A DNA stretch of 6,164 nt from an uncultured Persicitalea sp. (GCA_950075905.1 CATMVR010000320.1:1-6164); one strand, 5' to 3'. Shown: positions 1 to 5,823, counted from the first letter of the stretch. Notes: generated from the sequence alone by a model not told the origin. Translations and numbers: made by a program.

Positions 1-970
1 CGGCCGAAAAGCCGTTTTTCATGTAGGCCACGCCCGGCTCCACCGATACAATGTACCCCGGCCGGCGAAAGCCCCGGCTGCCACCAATCAGGTCTTGGGA
101 AGGTACCCCTTCTACCCGGCCGCCCAGCAATACGGAGAATCCTTTTAGGAAAGGCAGCGACTGATTGACGCCCGCCCGGGCTGCAAACTGATCGGGTACC
201 GAGAAGTATCCATCCACCGGATTGGGGTCCGTGGCCGGGTTGCGGTTGATCCCGTTGGTTTCGCGGGGATTAAACAGATAAAATCCGTTGGCGTAAAAAG
301 AGGTGTTATCACCTACCTGTATGTACCCCTGACCTTCCAGGCTGAATCCCACGCCACCGTCACCTAGCTGGATGGACTGGTCTACGGGTTTGCGGATGAG
401 GTAGTCCACGCCTTCTTTATCAAGCTTGTGAAAATCGCCCTGCACGTTATAGTTGCCCGTTGGAAGTTTAACTCCCACACCCAGCGCTACATTGTATTTT
501 TTCAGCTTCATGGGATCAATCAGCCAATAGCTGGACGAAATGCGCAAATCACCAATGCCCGCTGACTTTGTATGGAAGCGCTTTTGATCAGGATTAGCCG
601 TCAAGCTGTTGCCGTAGTGCTCATAGAGCGACGAGCGGTCGTTGTGCAGTACGGGCAAATTCACCGCAAAAGACAGGCGGTTGGTGGGTTGAAAACTGAT
701 GCCCAAATCAAACGCATGCGATAGATTAACAACTTCCGTATTGTTTTCAATGCGCTCATGCTCTTCTACGTCGCCCCGATAGTGCCGGAACGAGCGGAAG
801 TAGCGATAGCCGGTATTGACCTGCCACTTGCTGTGTTTTTGCTTGAAAAGATCGGAAGAAGAAAGACCGGGAGCCGCGCAGCTCATGTGCCGCACCGCCA
901 CACAACCTTGCCCCAAAGACACTGATATAGTAAGAATGGAAAGTACCAGAGAATATAAAATAGCTTTCAT
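1..970 (-). CDS. Putative outer-membrane beta-barrel protein, C-terminus beyond the window
   Basis: The minus strand is open from an ATG at 970-968 to the window edge, giving 323 residues with no stop. Residues 1-20 form a signal peptide (MKAILYSLVLSILTISVSLG) that likely ends just before QGC, so the protein is exported. The mature part is rich in alternating aromatic and polar segments with Gly/Asn/Asp turns, as expected of a beta-barrel. The stretch GIGDLRISSSYWL (138-150) followed by GVGVKLPTGNY (164-174) resembles the pattern of Phenol_MetA_deg-type outer-membrane proteins, sometimes annotated as transporters; this match is from memory. Two cysteines (23 and 31) sit just after the predicted cleavage site, but no proper lipobox precedes Cys23, so a lipoprotein is unlikely. 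The gene lies 154 bases downstream of another minus-strand gene and may be co-transcribed with it. The substrate is unknown. Confidence 0.75.
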   Translation of the reverse strand, partial: MKAILYSLVLSILTISVSLGQGCVAVRHMSCAAPGLSSSDLFKQKHSKWQVNTGYRYFRSFRHYRGDVEEHERIENNTEVVNLSHAFDLGISFQPTNRLSFAVNLPVLHNDRSSLYEHYGNSLTANPDQKRFHTKSAGIGDLRISSSYWLIDPMKLKKYNVALGVGVKLPTGNYNVQGDFHKLDKEGVDYLIRKPVDQSIQLGDGGVGFSLEGQGYIQVGDNTSFYANGFYLFNPRETNGINRNPATDPNPVDGYFSVPDQFAARAGVNQSLPFLKGFSVLLGGRVEGVPSQDLIGGSRGFRRPGYIVSVEPGVAYMKNGFSA

Positions 971-1050
971 GATTCGATAAGAATTGAATGGGTAAATGAA
1001 TAAAATGGGAAGGAAAGGGACCTGCTACCTTGGGATTCTGCCCTTGCAAA

Positions 1051-1107
1051 GCGCAAACCCGAATACGGGTACATAGCCTTTCGGTTCTAAAACCGAAGGC
1101 GCAAACC
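1051..1107. repeat. Two small hairpins and a 9-base direct repeat between the minus-strand genes
   Basis: The gap between the two minus-strand genes contains an imperfect inverted repeat, GCCTTTCGGTT (1076-1086) and AACCGAAGGC (1091-1100), with loop CTAA and one bulged T. A shorter one, ACCCG (1057-1061) and CGGGT (1066-1070), has loop AATA. The 9-mer GCGCAAACC occurs at 1051-1059 and again at 1099-1107. On the minus strand the larger hairpin follows the upstream gene's stop by about 24 bases but has no T-run after it. It is therefore a poor intrinsic terminator; an mRNA processing or stabilising element is equally possible. Confidence 0.4.
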
Positions 1108-1124
1108 TTTCCCGAAAAGAATAA

Positions 1125-1679
1125 TTACCCGATCAGCTCCGGAGGTGGGCTGAGAATCAGAAAGGAAGGAGAAACATGAAATGGAGTAGAGGAGAGCGCT
1201 TGCGGGGCAGCCGCTACCCAATCGTACAGGTAGAAATAGGTGCGCGGCTGCGCCGCAAAATAGTCCTTGATCAAGTGGCTGACCCAGCCCGCGGCCTTTT
1301 CGGAGGTACCCGGCAGGCCCGTTACGGTGATCTTCACCCATTCGGAAAGAGAGTCAAAAATTGCCTTTTCGGTATGGTCTTTCACGGCGAGCACAATCAG
1401 GGTATCGCCTACCAGCTCCTGCTTGTAAAGTTTATAAAATTCGTCGTTGTAGCGGATTTGGCCTTCGATAAGCTCGGGAGACTGCCGGTTTTCGGTCCAG
1501 TAGGGTAGGTTAAGGGGGATTTTGATCGTGAAGAGTTCATCTTCCCCAAAGGCGTGGGAGTCGAGGCGTTCCTTCATTTCGTACTGCGCTTTTAGCTGCA
1601 TGCACAGGTACACGGGGTAGTACCCCAATGCATTGAGCATGAGCAGAAAAACAGCACCGATAAGAAGTAAACGTTTCAC
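1125..1679 (-). CDS. Conserved Bacteroidota protein of unknown function with one N-terminal membrane segment
   Basis: This 184-residue protein starts with MKRLLLIGAVFLLMLNALGYYPVY: a positively charged tip and one hydrophobic segment (about 4-20), so it is exported or anchored in the inner membrane. The start codon is GTG at 1679-1677. No ATG lies between it and the in-frame stop TAA at 1697-1695, and starting at the next ATG (residue 14) would remove the charged tip and most of the hydrophobic segment. The rest is soluble: a charged helix (28-41), the stretch FTIKIPLNLPYWTE (50-63), a region reading GQIRYNDEFYKLYKQEL (73-89) and LIVLAVKDHTEKAIF (94-108), and a Pro-rich end (SPPPELIG). I recall similar small proteins of unknown function in Bacteroidota next to outer-membrane receptor genes, but can assign no biochemical role. 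The beta-barrel gene follows downstream. Confidence 0.75.
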   Translation of the reverse strand: MKRLLLIGAVFLLMLNALGYYPVYLCMQLKAQYEMKERLDSHAFGEDELFTIKIPLNLPYWTENRQSPELIEGQIRYNDEFYKLYKQELVGDTLIVLAVKDHTEKAIFDSLSEWVKITVTGLPGTSEKAAGWVSHLIKDYFAAQPRTYFYLYDWVAAAPQALSSTPFHVSPSFLILSPPPELIG

Positions 1680-1712
1680 CCGATAGGTATCTCGTTAGGT
1701 ACTTAACTAAGG

Positions 1713-1793
1713 TTTCTTTCAGAAAGAAATCATTATTGGATTCCTTTCAAATACAAAAATTAATAGAAAAAGTGATAAAAGAAAGAGGAATCC
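1713..1793. promoter_or_regulatory. Palindrome and related CTTTC/GAAAG elements, candidate operator
   Basis: TTTCTTTC (1713-1720), a central A, and GAAAGAAA (1722-1729) form a perfect 17-base palindrome starting 34 bases upstream of the minus-strand GTG. Related motifs follow: GATTCCTTTC on the plus strand (1739-1748), and its inverted forms GAAAGAAATC (1722-1731) and GAAAGAGGAATC (1781-1792). The outer pair also forms an inverted repeat, GGATTCC (1738-1744) with GGAATCC (1787-1793). The region is AT-rich and sits between divergent genes, so a regulator binding site is possible. I see no convincing TAnnTTTG promoter box for the minus-strand gene; TGTATTTG, read on the minus strand within the AT-rich stretch, is the nearest. 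Confidence 0.3.
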
Positions 1794-1821
1794 TGCTGCG
1801 TCGCTGATTTTCATAAAAATA

Positions 1822-1854
1822 TTTGGTACTCTCCTTTCTCCTGATCTATATTTG
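1822..1854 (+). promoter_or_regulatory. Bacteroidota-type promoter of the trp operon
   Basis: TATATTTG (1847-1854) fits the Bacteroidota -7 consensus TAnnTTTG exactly. TTTG at 1822-1825 provides the -33 box with 21 bases between the two, within the accepted range. Transcription would start near 1860, giving a leader of about 210 bases before trpE. The position, about 40 bases before a Trp-rich leader ORF, supports the assignment. Confidence 0.65.
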
Positions 1855-1898
1855 CAGCCAATAACGAAAAGAGTCTTACAAAGAGTTTTTACGATAAA

Positions 1899-1973
1899 AT
1901 GAATCATTCCCTGAACAATGCATGGTGGTGGCGTTCTTCTCTCCGAGATGAACCGACCTCCCTTTATGCGTGA
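1899..1973 (+). CDS. trpL: trp operon leader peptide (24 residues, three tandem Trp codons)
   Basis: ATG at 1899-1901 opens a 24-codon ORF ending at TGA (1971-1973). Residues 7-14 read NAWWWRSS; the Trp codons are TGG TGG TGG at 1923-1931. Three adjacent Trp codons in a tiny ORF, just before a strong terminator and then trpE, is the hallmark of a leader peptide that senses charged tRNA-Trp. The peptide itself probably has no function beyond being translated. When Trp-tRNA is scarce the ribosome stalls at codons 9-11; when it is plentiful it runs on to the stop codon, 25 bases before the terminator stem. No Shine-Dalgarno sequence is visible, but AT-rich sequence precedes the ATG, as for the other genes here. 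The symbol follows enterobacterial usage by role; no sequence homology to E. coli TrpL is claimed. Confidence 0.88.
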   Translation: MNHSLNNAWWWRSSLRDEPTSLYA

Positions 1974-2037
1974 TCAGGAAAGATATAAAACGTACAAAGC
2001 GGCTCGCTGTTCATCGGAACGGCGAGCCGCTTTTTTT
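1933..2037 (+). promoter_or_regulatory. Ribosome-mediated trp attenuator (1:2, 2:3 and 3:4 pairings)
   Basis: Three mutually exclusive pairings can be drawn by hand. In 1:2, GUUC (1933-1936) pairs with GAAC (1950-1953) and UCUC (1938-1941) with GAGA (1945-1948), with one U-U mismatch and loop UCC. In 2:3, the antiterminator, GAUGAAC (1947-1953) pairs with GUUCAUC (2009-2015), extended by CGA (1954-1956) with UCG (2004-2006) and CC (1957-1958) with GG (2001-2002) across small bulges. In 3:4, the terminator, 1999-2012 pairs with 2017-2030. The 1:2 stem begins two bases after the last Trp codon. A ribosome stalled there would therefore melt its 5' arm and free 1947-1958 to form the antiterminator, letting transcription reach trpE. 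If Trp is abundant the terminator forms. The logic matches enterobacterial trp attenuation. The pairings are seen in the sequence; the regulation is inferred. Confidence 0.85.
1996..2037 (+). terminator. Intrinsic terminator of the trp attenuator
   Basis: GCGGCTCGC (1999-2007) pairs perfectly with GCGAGCCGC (2022-2030). The stem continues through a U-G pair (2008/2021) and GTTC (2009-2012) with GAAC (2017-2020), closing on tetraloop ATCG. That makes 14 base pairs, flanked by AAA (1996-1998) and seven T's (2031-2037). It ends 35 bases before the trpE ATG, and no other gene lies between it and the leader ORF. It therefore acts on the trp transcript before trpE rather than ending an upstream gene. 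Confidence 0.93.
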
Positions 2038-2072
2038 AATCCTGATTTTCCTAACAACCTGTATTACTGCTC

Positions 2073-3485
2073 ATGTCTACCACGTACTCTATCACAACCC
2101 GCAACAAAAAGCTATTGGCTGATACCCTGACGCCCGTATCCATCTACCTCAAACTCCGCGACCGCTTTGTGAATACTCTGCTGCTGGAAAGCTCCGACTA
2201 CCACGGCAACGAGGATTCGTTTTCGTACATCTGCTGCGATCCGGTGGCCTCTTTTACGCTCAATGACGGCAAGGTAGAACAGCTTTTTCCCGATGGTACT
2301 ACCAAAAGCATCACCCTCGCCACCCCCAAAGAAGCGATATCGGTATTGCAGCAGTTTGCGCAGCGGTTCCGGTCAGAGCCCAGCCCGTTTCCTTTCATTA
2401 CCAATGGACTATTTGGCCATATAACCTACGATTCGGTCGCGTATTTTGAGGACATCAGCATTCAGCCACCTTCGCCCGAAACCGCCATTGATCAGATCCT
2501 TTATCAGGTATACCGCTACGTGATTGCCATCAATCACTTCAAAGATGAGCTCTATATTTTTGAACACAATTACGGGATACAGCCGTCGTCCGAAGGCTTG
2601 GAACAGATCGAAGTACTGATCAAAAACCGGAATTTCCCAACCTATACGTTCAAGACCACCTCGGAGGAATCGTCTAACGTGACGGACGATGAAATGCGGG
2701 GCGTCATTCAGACCTGCATCGACCACTGCCACCGGGGAGATGTGTTTCAGATTGTGCCGTCGCGGCGCTTTCAGCGAAATTTTCTGGGCGATGAGTTCAA
2801 CGTGTACCGCGCCCTGCGCTCTATCAACCCTTCGCCTTACCTGTTTTACTTCGACTACGGCAATTACAAAATCTTCGGTTCTTCACCCGAGAAACAGATT
2901 TTTATCAAAAATGGGCAAGCTGAAATTCACCCTATCGCTGGCACTTTCAAGCGCACCGGCGACGACAGCGCCGACGCGGAAGCAGCTCAGCAACTCCTCA
3001 ACGACCCCAAGGAAACCGCCGAGCACGTGATGCTGGTAGACCTGGCCCGCAACGACCTCAGCCGCAGCTGCGATGCCGTGAAGGTAGTTACCTACAAGGA
3101 AGTGCAGTTTTACTCCCACGTCATTCACCTGGTCTCGAAGGTTACCGGTACCATGAAACCCGGTACTAATCCACTACAACTGGTGGCCGATACTTTCCCG
3201 GCCGGAACGCTCTCGGGCGCTCCCAAGCACAATGCCATGACCATCATCAACGGGCTCGAAACCAGCAACCGGAGCATCTACGGCGGTGCGATTGGCTTCA
3301 TGGATTTCAACGGCGACTTTAACCACGCCATCGCTATCCGGACGTTCTTAAGTAAGGACAATACGCTGTTTTTCCGGGCTGGCATGGGCGTCGTGGCCAA
3401 ATCTAACGTAGAGAGCGAGCTTAATGAAGTCAATAATAAACTCGCTGCTTTACGGAAGGCCATCGAAGTAGCCGAGACTATTTAA
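2073..3485 (+). CDS. trpE: Anthranilate synthase component I (chorismate-binding subunit)
   Basis: TrpE converts chorismate plus ammonia, delivered by TrpG, to anthranilate and pyruvate in the cytoplasm: the first committed step of tryptophan synthesis. At 470 residues it is a little shorter than the E. coli protein. The N-terminal domain (about 20-165) carries LLES (37-40), the tryptophan-binding motif; INPSPYLFYFD (251-261) supplies the other part of the feedback site, so end-product inhibition is expected. The catalytic domain (about 206-462) shows GDVFQIVPSRRF (222-233), GSSPE (269-273), HPIAGT (286-291), KETAEHVMLVDLARND (313-328), His352 in SHVIHLVSKVTG, PAGTLSGAPK (376-385), and the magnesium-binding ESELNEVNNK (447-456). 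The start at 2073 is the first ATG after in-frame stops at 2037 and 2043. It is the first structural gene after the attenuator and precedes trpG by 45 bases. PabB or MenF-like alternatives are unlikely given LLES and the trp context. Confidence 0.97.
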   Translation: MSTTYSITTRNKKLLADTLTPVSIYLKLRDRFVNTLLLESSDYHGNEDSFSYICCDPVASFTLNDGKVEQLFPDGTTKSITLATPKEAISVLQQFAQRFRSEPSPFPFITNGLFGHITYDSVAYFEDISIQPPSPETAIDQILYQVYRYVIAINHFKDELYIFEHNYGIQPSSEGLEQIEVLIKNRNFPTYTFKTTSEESSNVTDDEMRGVIQTCIDHCHRGDVFQIVPSRRFQRNFLGDEFNVYRALRSINPSPYLFYFDYGNYKIFGSSPEKQIFIKNGQAEIHPIAGTFKRTGDDSADAEAAQQLLNDPKETAEHVMLVDLARNDLSRSCDAVKVVTYKEVQFYSHVIHLVSKVTGTMKPGTNPLQLVADTFPAGTLSGAPKHNAMTIINGLETSNRSIYGGAIGFMDFNGDFNHAIAIRTFLSKDNTLFFRAGMGVVAKSNVESELNEVNNKLAALRKAIEVAETI

Positions 3486-3530
3486 CTGCGATATTCAAAC
3501 ACCTACCTATTTCTATTTTTCTTTTCTCTC

Positions 3531-4097
3531 ATGAAAATTCTGGTTTTAGATAATTACGATTCCTTCACCTACAACCTCGTGTACATTCTGCGCGAGTTGC
3601 ACGATCAGGTGGAGGTATACCGAAACGATAAAATTTCGCTGGAAAACGTGGCCAACTACGATAAGATACTACTCTCGCCGGGTCCCGGCATTCCGTCGGA
3701 AGCGGGCATCATGCTCGATCTGGTGAAAGAATATGCCTCTTCCAAAAGCATTCTGGGTATCTGCCTGGGCCATCAGGGCATCGGGGAGGTATTTGGCGGC
3801 AGCCTCGAAAACATGTCGGATGTGCTGCACGGTATCAGCGACAAAAATATCGTGACCGATACCTCTGAGCGGATTTTTAAAGGTCTGCCCGCAGAGTTTC
3901 AGGTAGGGCGCTACCACTCCTGGACGGTAATTCCCGAGAGCGTACCCAAGAGTATGACCGTCACGGCCGTGGACGAGCAGGGTAGGGTGATGGGGCTATC
4001 GCATAAGCAGTATGACGTGCGCGGGTTGCAGTTTCACCCGGAATCGGTTCTGACCGAGCACGGAAAAGAAATGCTCCAAAACTGGCTCGATGCCTAG
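3531..4097 (+). CDS. trpG: Anthranilate synthase component II (glutamine amidotransferase)
   Basis: TrpG hydrolyses glutamine and channels ammonia to TrpE. At 188 residues it is a complete class I amidotransferase domain of the usual stand-alone length, not fused to TrpD or TrpE. It begins with the typical LVLDNYDSFTYNL (4-16), then SPGPG (49-53), the nucleophile elbow GICLGHQ with Cys78, GRYHSW (126-131), and the catalytic pair His169 and Glu171 in LQFHPES. The 45 bases separating it from trpE are pyrimidine-rich and contain no terminator, so the two genes should be co-transcribed. If no separate PabA exists in the genome, this subunit may also serve p-aminobenzoate synthesis, as in some other bacteria; the window cannot settle this. 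Confidence 0.96.
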   Translation: MKILVLDNYDSFTYNLVYILRELHDQVEVYRNDKISLENVANYDKILLSPGPGIPSEAGIMLDLVKEYASSKSILGICLGHQGIGEVFGGSLENMSDVLHGISDKNIVTDTSERIFKGLPAEFQVGRYHSWTVIPESVPKSMTVTAVDEQGRVMGLSHKQYDVRGLQFHPESVLTEHGKEMLQNWLDA

Positions 4098-4100
4098 GTG

Positions 4101-4128
4101 GGGATTGGTTATTGGCTATCCGTTATTG
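4101..4128 (+). repeat. Degenerate 7-base tandem array after trpG
   Basis: Four consecutive 7-base units follow the trpG stop after three bases: GGGATTG, GTTATTG, GCTATCC, GTTATTG. Units two and four are identical, the other two are diverged copies. A second 7-base array of reverse-complement-like composition lies at 4219-4246 on the other side of the gap. Confidence 0.5.
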
Positions 4129-4133
4129 AATTA

Positions 4134-4169
4134 CAATACACTGAATACCAATGTATTGGCCTGTTTTTT
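4134..4169 (+). terminator. Weak hairpin and T-run in the trpG-trpD gap
   Basis: CAATACA (4134-4140) and TGTATTG (4152-4158) form a 7-bp, AT-rich stem around an 11-base loop. A run of six T's (4164-4169) begins five bases after the stem. The low GC content and the spacer make it a poor terminator. It might reduce transcription into trpD or be a chance structure. A smaller alternative, AATAC (4144-4148) with GTATT (4153-4157), competes with it. Confidence 0.25.
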
Positions 4170-4218
4170 CATCAAAGAACGGTCAACTTATTCCAGGCAA
4201 GTACAAACGACCTAATTG

Positions 4219-4246
4219 CTAACAGCCTAACAGCTAACTACTATTC
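4219..4246 (+). repeat. Degenerate 7-base array just before trpD
   Basis: CTAACAG (4219-4225), one extra C, CTAACAG (4227-4233), CTAACTA (4234-4240) and CTATTC directly abut the trpD ATG. The array thus forms the whole ribosome-loading region of trpD, with no Shine-Dalgarno sequence. On the opposite strand the unit reads CTGTTAG, similar in composition to the GTTATTG units at 4101-4128, so the two arrays appear to face each other across about 90 bases. Confidence 0.5.
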
Positions 4247-5236
4247 ATGAAAAAAATACTAAACCACCTTTTTGAATACAAAGCCCTCACCAAAGAGCAG
4301 TCCAAGGAAGTACTGATGGGCATCGCCAAGGGCGACTATAATACCTCGCAGATTGCCGCCTTTCTAACTATCTACGCCATGCGGAGCATCACCGTGGCGG
4401 AGCTGGAAGGCTTCCGCGACGCCATGCTGGAACTCTGCGTGGCCGTTGACCTCGCCGACTACGATCCGATGGACGTATGTGGTACGGGTGGTGATGGCAA
4501 GGATACCTTCAACATCTCTACCCTGTCGTGTTTTGTGGTAGCCGGCGCGGGGCAACGGGTAGCCAAGCACGGCAACCACGGCGTGTCGTCACTCTGCGGA
4601 TCTTCTACGGTTTTGGAATATCTGGGCGTGAAATTCAGCAACGATCAGAGCTTTCTTGAAAAGGCTATTGATCAGGCCGGCGTATGCTTTTTGCACGCAC
4701 CACTTTTCCACCCGGCTATGAAGAATGTGGCTCCCGTGCGGCGTGAACTAGGGGTTAAAACTTTTTTCAATATGCTGGGCCCGCTGGTCAACCCGGCCTT
4801 TCCCAAAAAGCAGCTTGCCGGGGTATTCAGCCTTGAATTAGCGAGACTTTATGCGTATCTTTACCAACAAACCGACAAGCAGTTTATGGTTGTTCACGCC
4901 CTGGACGGTTATGATGAAGTTTCACTGACAGGTCCCTTTAAAATTATCACTGCCCACGCCGAGCACGTGCTTACTCCCTCGCAACTGGGACTCGATACCG
5001 TACGGCCCGAAGCGCTCTCCGGCGGAGAAACCGTAGCCGAATCTGCGCAGATTTTCATGAATGTACTTAACGACGAAGCAACACCCGTGCAAAAACAGGC
5101 CGTGGCGGCCAATGCCGCCTTGGCTCTCTACGCCGCTGAGCCGTCGCTGAGCCTGACCGAAGCCGTAGCACAAGCCACGGAGTCCATCGAAAGCAAACAG
5201 GCGTTGGCCTGCTTTAACAAACTGGTTGCCCTATGA
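4247..5236 (+). CDS. trpD: Anthranilate phosphoribosyltransferase
   Basis: TrpD transfers phosphoribose from PRPP to anthranilate, the second step of the pathway. The 329 residues match the normal family length. A helical N-terminal region (1-70) carries the expected YNTSQIAAFL. The PRPP-binding signature CGTGGDGKDTFNIST lies at 78-92. KHGNHGVSSLCGSS (107-120) is the anthranilate-site loop; its fifth residue is His where many homologues have Arg or Tyr. HPAMKNVAPVRRELGVKTFFNMLGPLVNP spans 155-183, with an Arg-Arg pair (165-166) likely contacting anthranilate. DGYDE (220-224) supplies the acidic metal-binding residues. The ATG abuts a 7-base repeat array, with 149 bases to trpG. Its last codon and stop overlap the next gene's ATG by four bases (ATGA at 5233-5236), implying translational coupling. 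Confidence 0.97.
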   Translation: MKKILNHLFEYKALTKEQSKEVLMGIAKGDYNTSQIAAFLTIYAMRSITVAELEGFRDAMLELCVAVDLADYDPMDVCGTGGDGKDTFNISTLSCFVVAGAGQRVAKHGNHGVSSLCGSSTVLEYLGVKFSNDQSFLEKAIDQAGVCFLHAPLFHPAMKNVAPVRRELGVKTFFNMLGPLVNPAFPKKQLAGVFSLELARLYAYLYQQTDKQFMVVHALDGYDEVSLTGPFKIITAHAEHVLTPSQLGLDTVRPEALSGGETVAESAQIFMNVLNDEATPVQKQAVAANAALALYAAEPSLSLTEAVAQATESIESKQALACFNKLVAL

Positions 5237-5823
5237 TCACAAGCCTGGATCAACTCGATGTAAGCAAAACGTACAGCTACGCCGACTACCTGAAATGGCA
5301 GTTTGAGGAGCGGGTGGAGTTGATTAAGGGGAAACTGTTTAAGATGTCTCCGGCACCTAGCCGCAAGCATCAGGAGATTGCCAGCCTTTTTCATGGCCAA
5401 CTTTACCAATTTCTCAATTCACAATCCTGTCAACTTTACTTTGCGCCCTTCGACGTGCGCCTCACACCTCGTAAAGCTGACAAATCTGACAAAATACACA
5501 CGGTCGTGCAGCCTGATATCTGCGTGATCTGTGATCGAAGTAAACTTGACGACAAAGGAGCCATCGGCGCACCTGATTTGATTATTGAAATTCTATCGCC
5601 GGGCAACTCCCAGACCGAGATGAAAAACAAATTTGAGGTCTATGAGGAAAATGGCGTCCGCGAGTACTGGATCGTGGATCCGGCCAATGAGGTGGTGTGG
5701 GCCTACATACTGAACGATGAAGGGAGATATATTGGATTACATCCTTTTACATTGGAAGACGAGCTAACCAGCCACGTGTTTCCGGAGTTTAAACTAAACG
5801 TTGCGGATATTTTTAAAGATTGA
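5233..5823 (+). CDS. Uma2-family (DUF820) nuclease-like protein inside the trp operon
   Basis: This 196-residue protein has the layout of the Uma2 family, whose fold is that of restriction-type PD-(D/E)XK nucleases; the biological role of the family is largely unknown. Visible motifs are RVELIKGKLFKMSPAPSRKHQ (27-47, with Glu29 and His46), VVQPDICVI (91-99, Asp95), DLIIEILSPGN (115-125, Glu119), and a lysine-bearing segment leading to GVREYWIVDP (141-150). Asp95, Glu119 and Lys131 or Lys133 are candidate active-site residues, so it looks intact rather than decayed. No signal peptide or membrane segment is seen. It overlaps trpD by four bases and lies 22 bases before trpC, on the same strand and presumably the same mRNA. 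It has no recognised role in tryptophan synthesis; it may be a passenger using the operon's expression, or an unrecognised accessory. Confidence 0.88.
   Translation: MITSLDQLDVSKTYSYADYLKWQFEERVELIKGKLFKMSPAPSRKHQEIASLFHGQLYQFLNSQSCQLYFAPFDVRLTPRKADKSDKIHTVVQPDICVICDRSKLDDKGAIGAPDLIIEILSPGNSQTEMKNKFEVYEENGVREYWIVDPANEVVWAYILNDEGRYIGLHPFTLEDELTSHVFPEFKLNVADIFKD

Noticed and set aside
898..912. Lipoprotein processing site in the beta-barrel protein at Cys23
   Set aside because: The residues before Cys23 are GQG instead of a lipobox such as LAG or LSA, so ordinary signal peptidase cleavage before QGC is more likely.
756..1049. 97-codon minus-strand ORF
   Set aside because: It overlaps the N-terminal half of the beta-barrel gene in another frame and lacks domain features; the barrel frame has a signal peptide and stays open to the edge.
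1176..1508. 110-codon plus-strand ORF
   Set aside because: It lies antisense to the coherent 184-residue membrane-anchored protein; its Arg/Gly-rich product is typical of a shadow frame.
1719..1907. 62-codon minus-strand ORF in the divergent region
   Set aside because: It covers the trp promoter and leader start antisense, and its hydrophobic composition follows from AT-rich DNA. No related protein is recognised.
1861..2072. T-box or protein-responsive trp leader as an alternative to peptide-based attenuation
   Set aside because: I see no T-box core motif and no run of spaced GAG/TAG triplets for TRAP. The tandem Trp codons in a short ORF point to ribosome-mediated attenuation.
1918..2130. 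70-codon plus-strand ORF across the attenuator
   Set aside because: It runs through the terminator stem and into trpE in another frame, and its product has no family features. The 24-codon ORF at 1899-1973 explains the same region better.
5233..5823. Uma2-like gene as part of an insertion sequence or toxin-antitoxin pair
   Set aside because: No terminal inverted repeats, target duplications, transposase or small partner ORF are visible; both sides are directly joined to trp genes.
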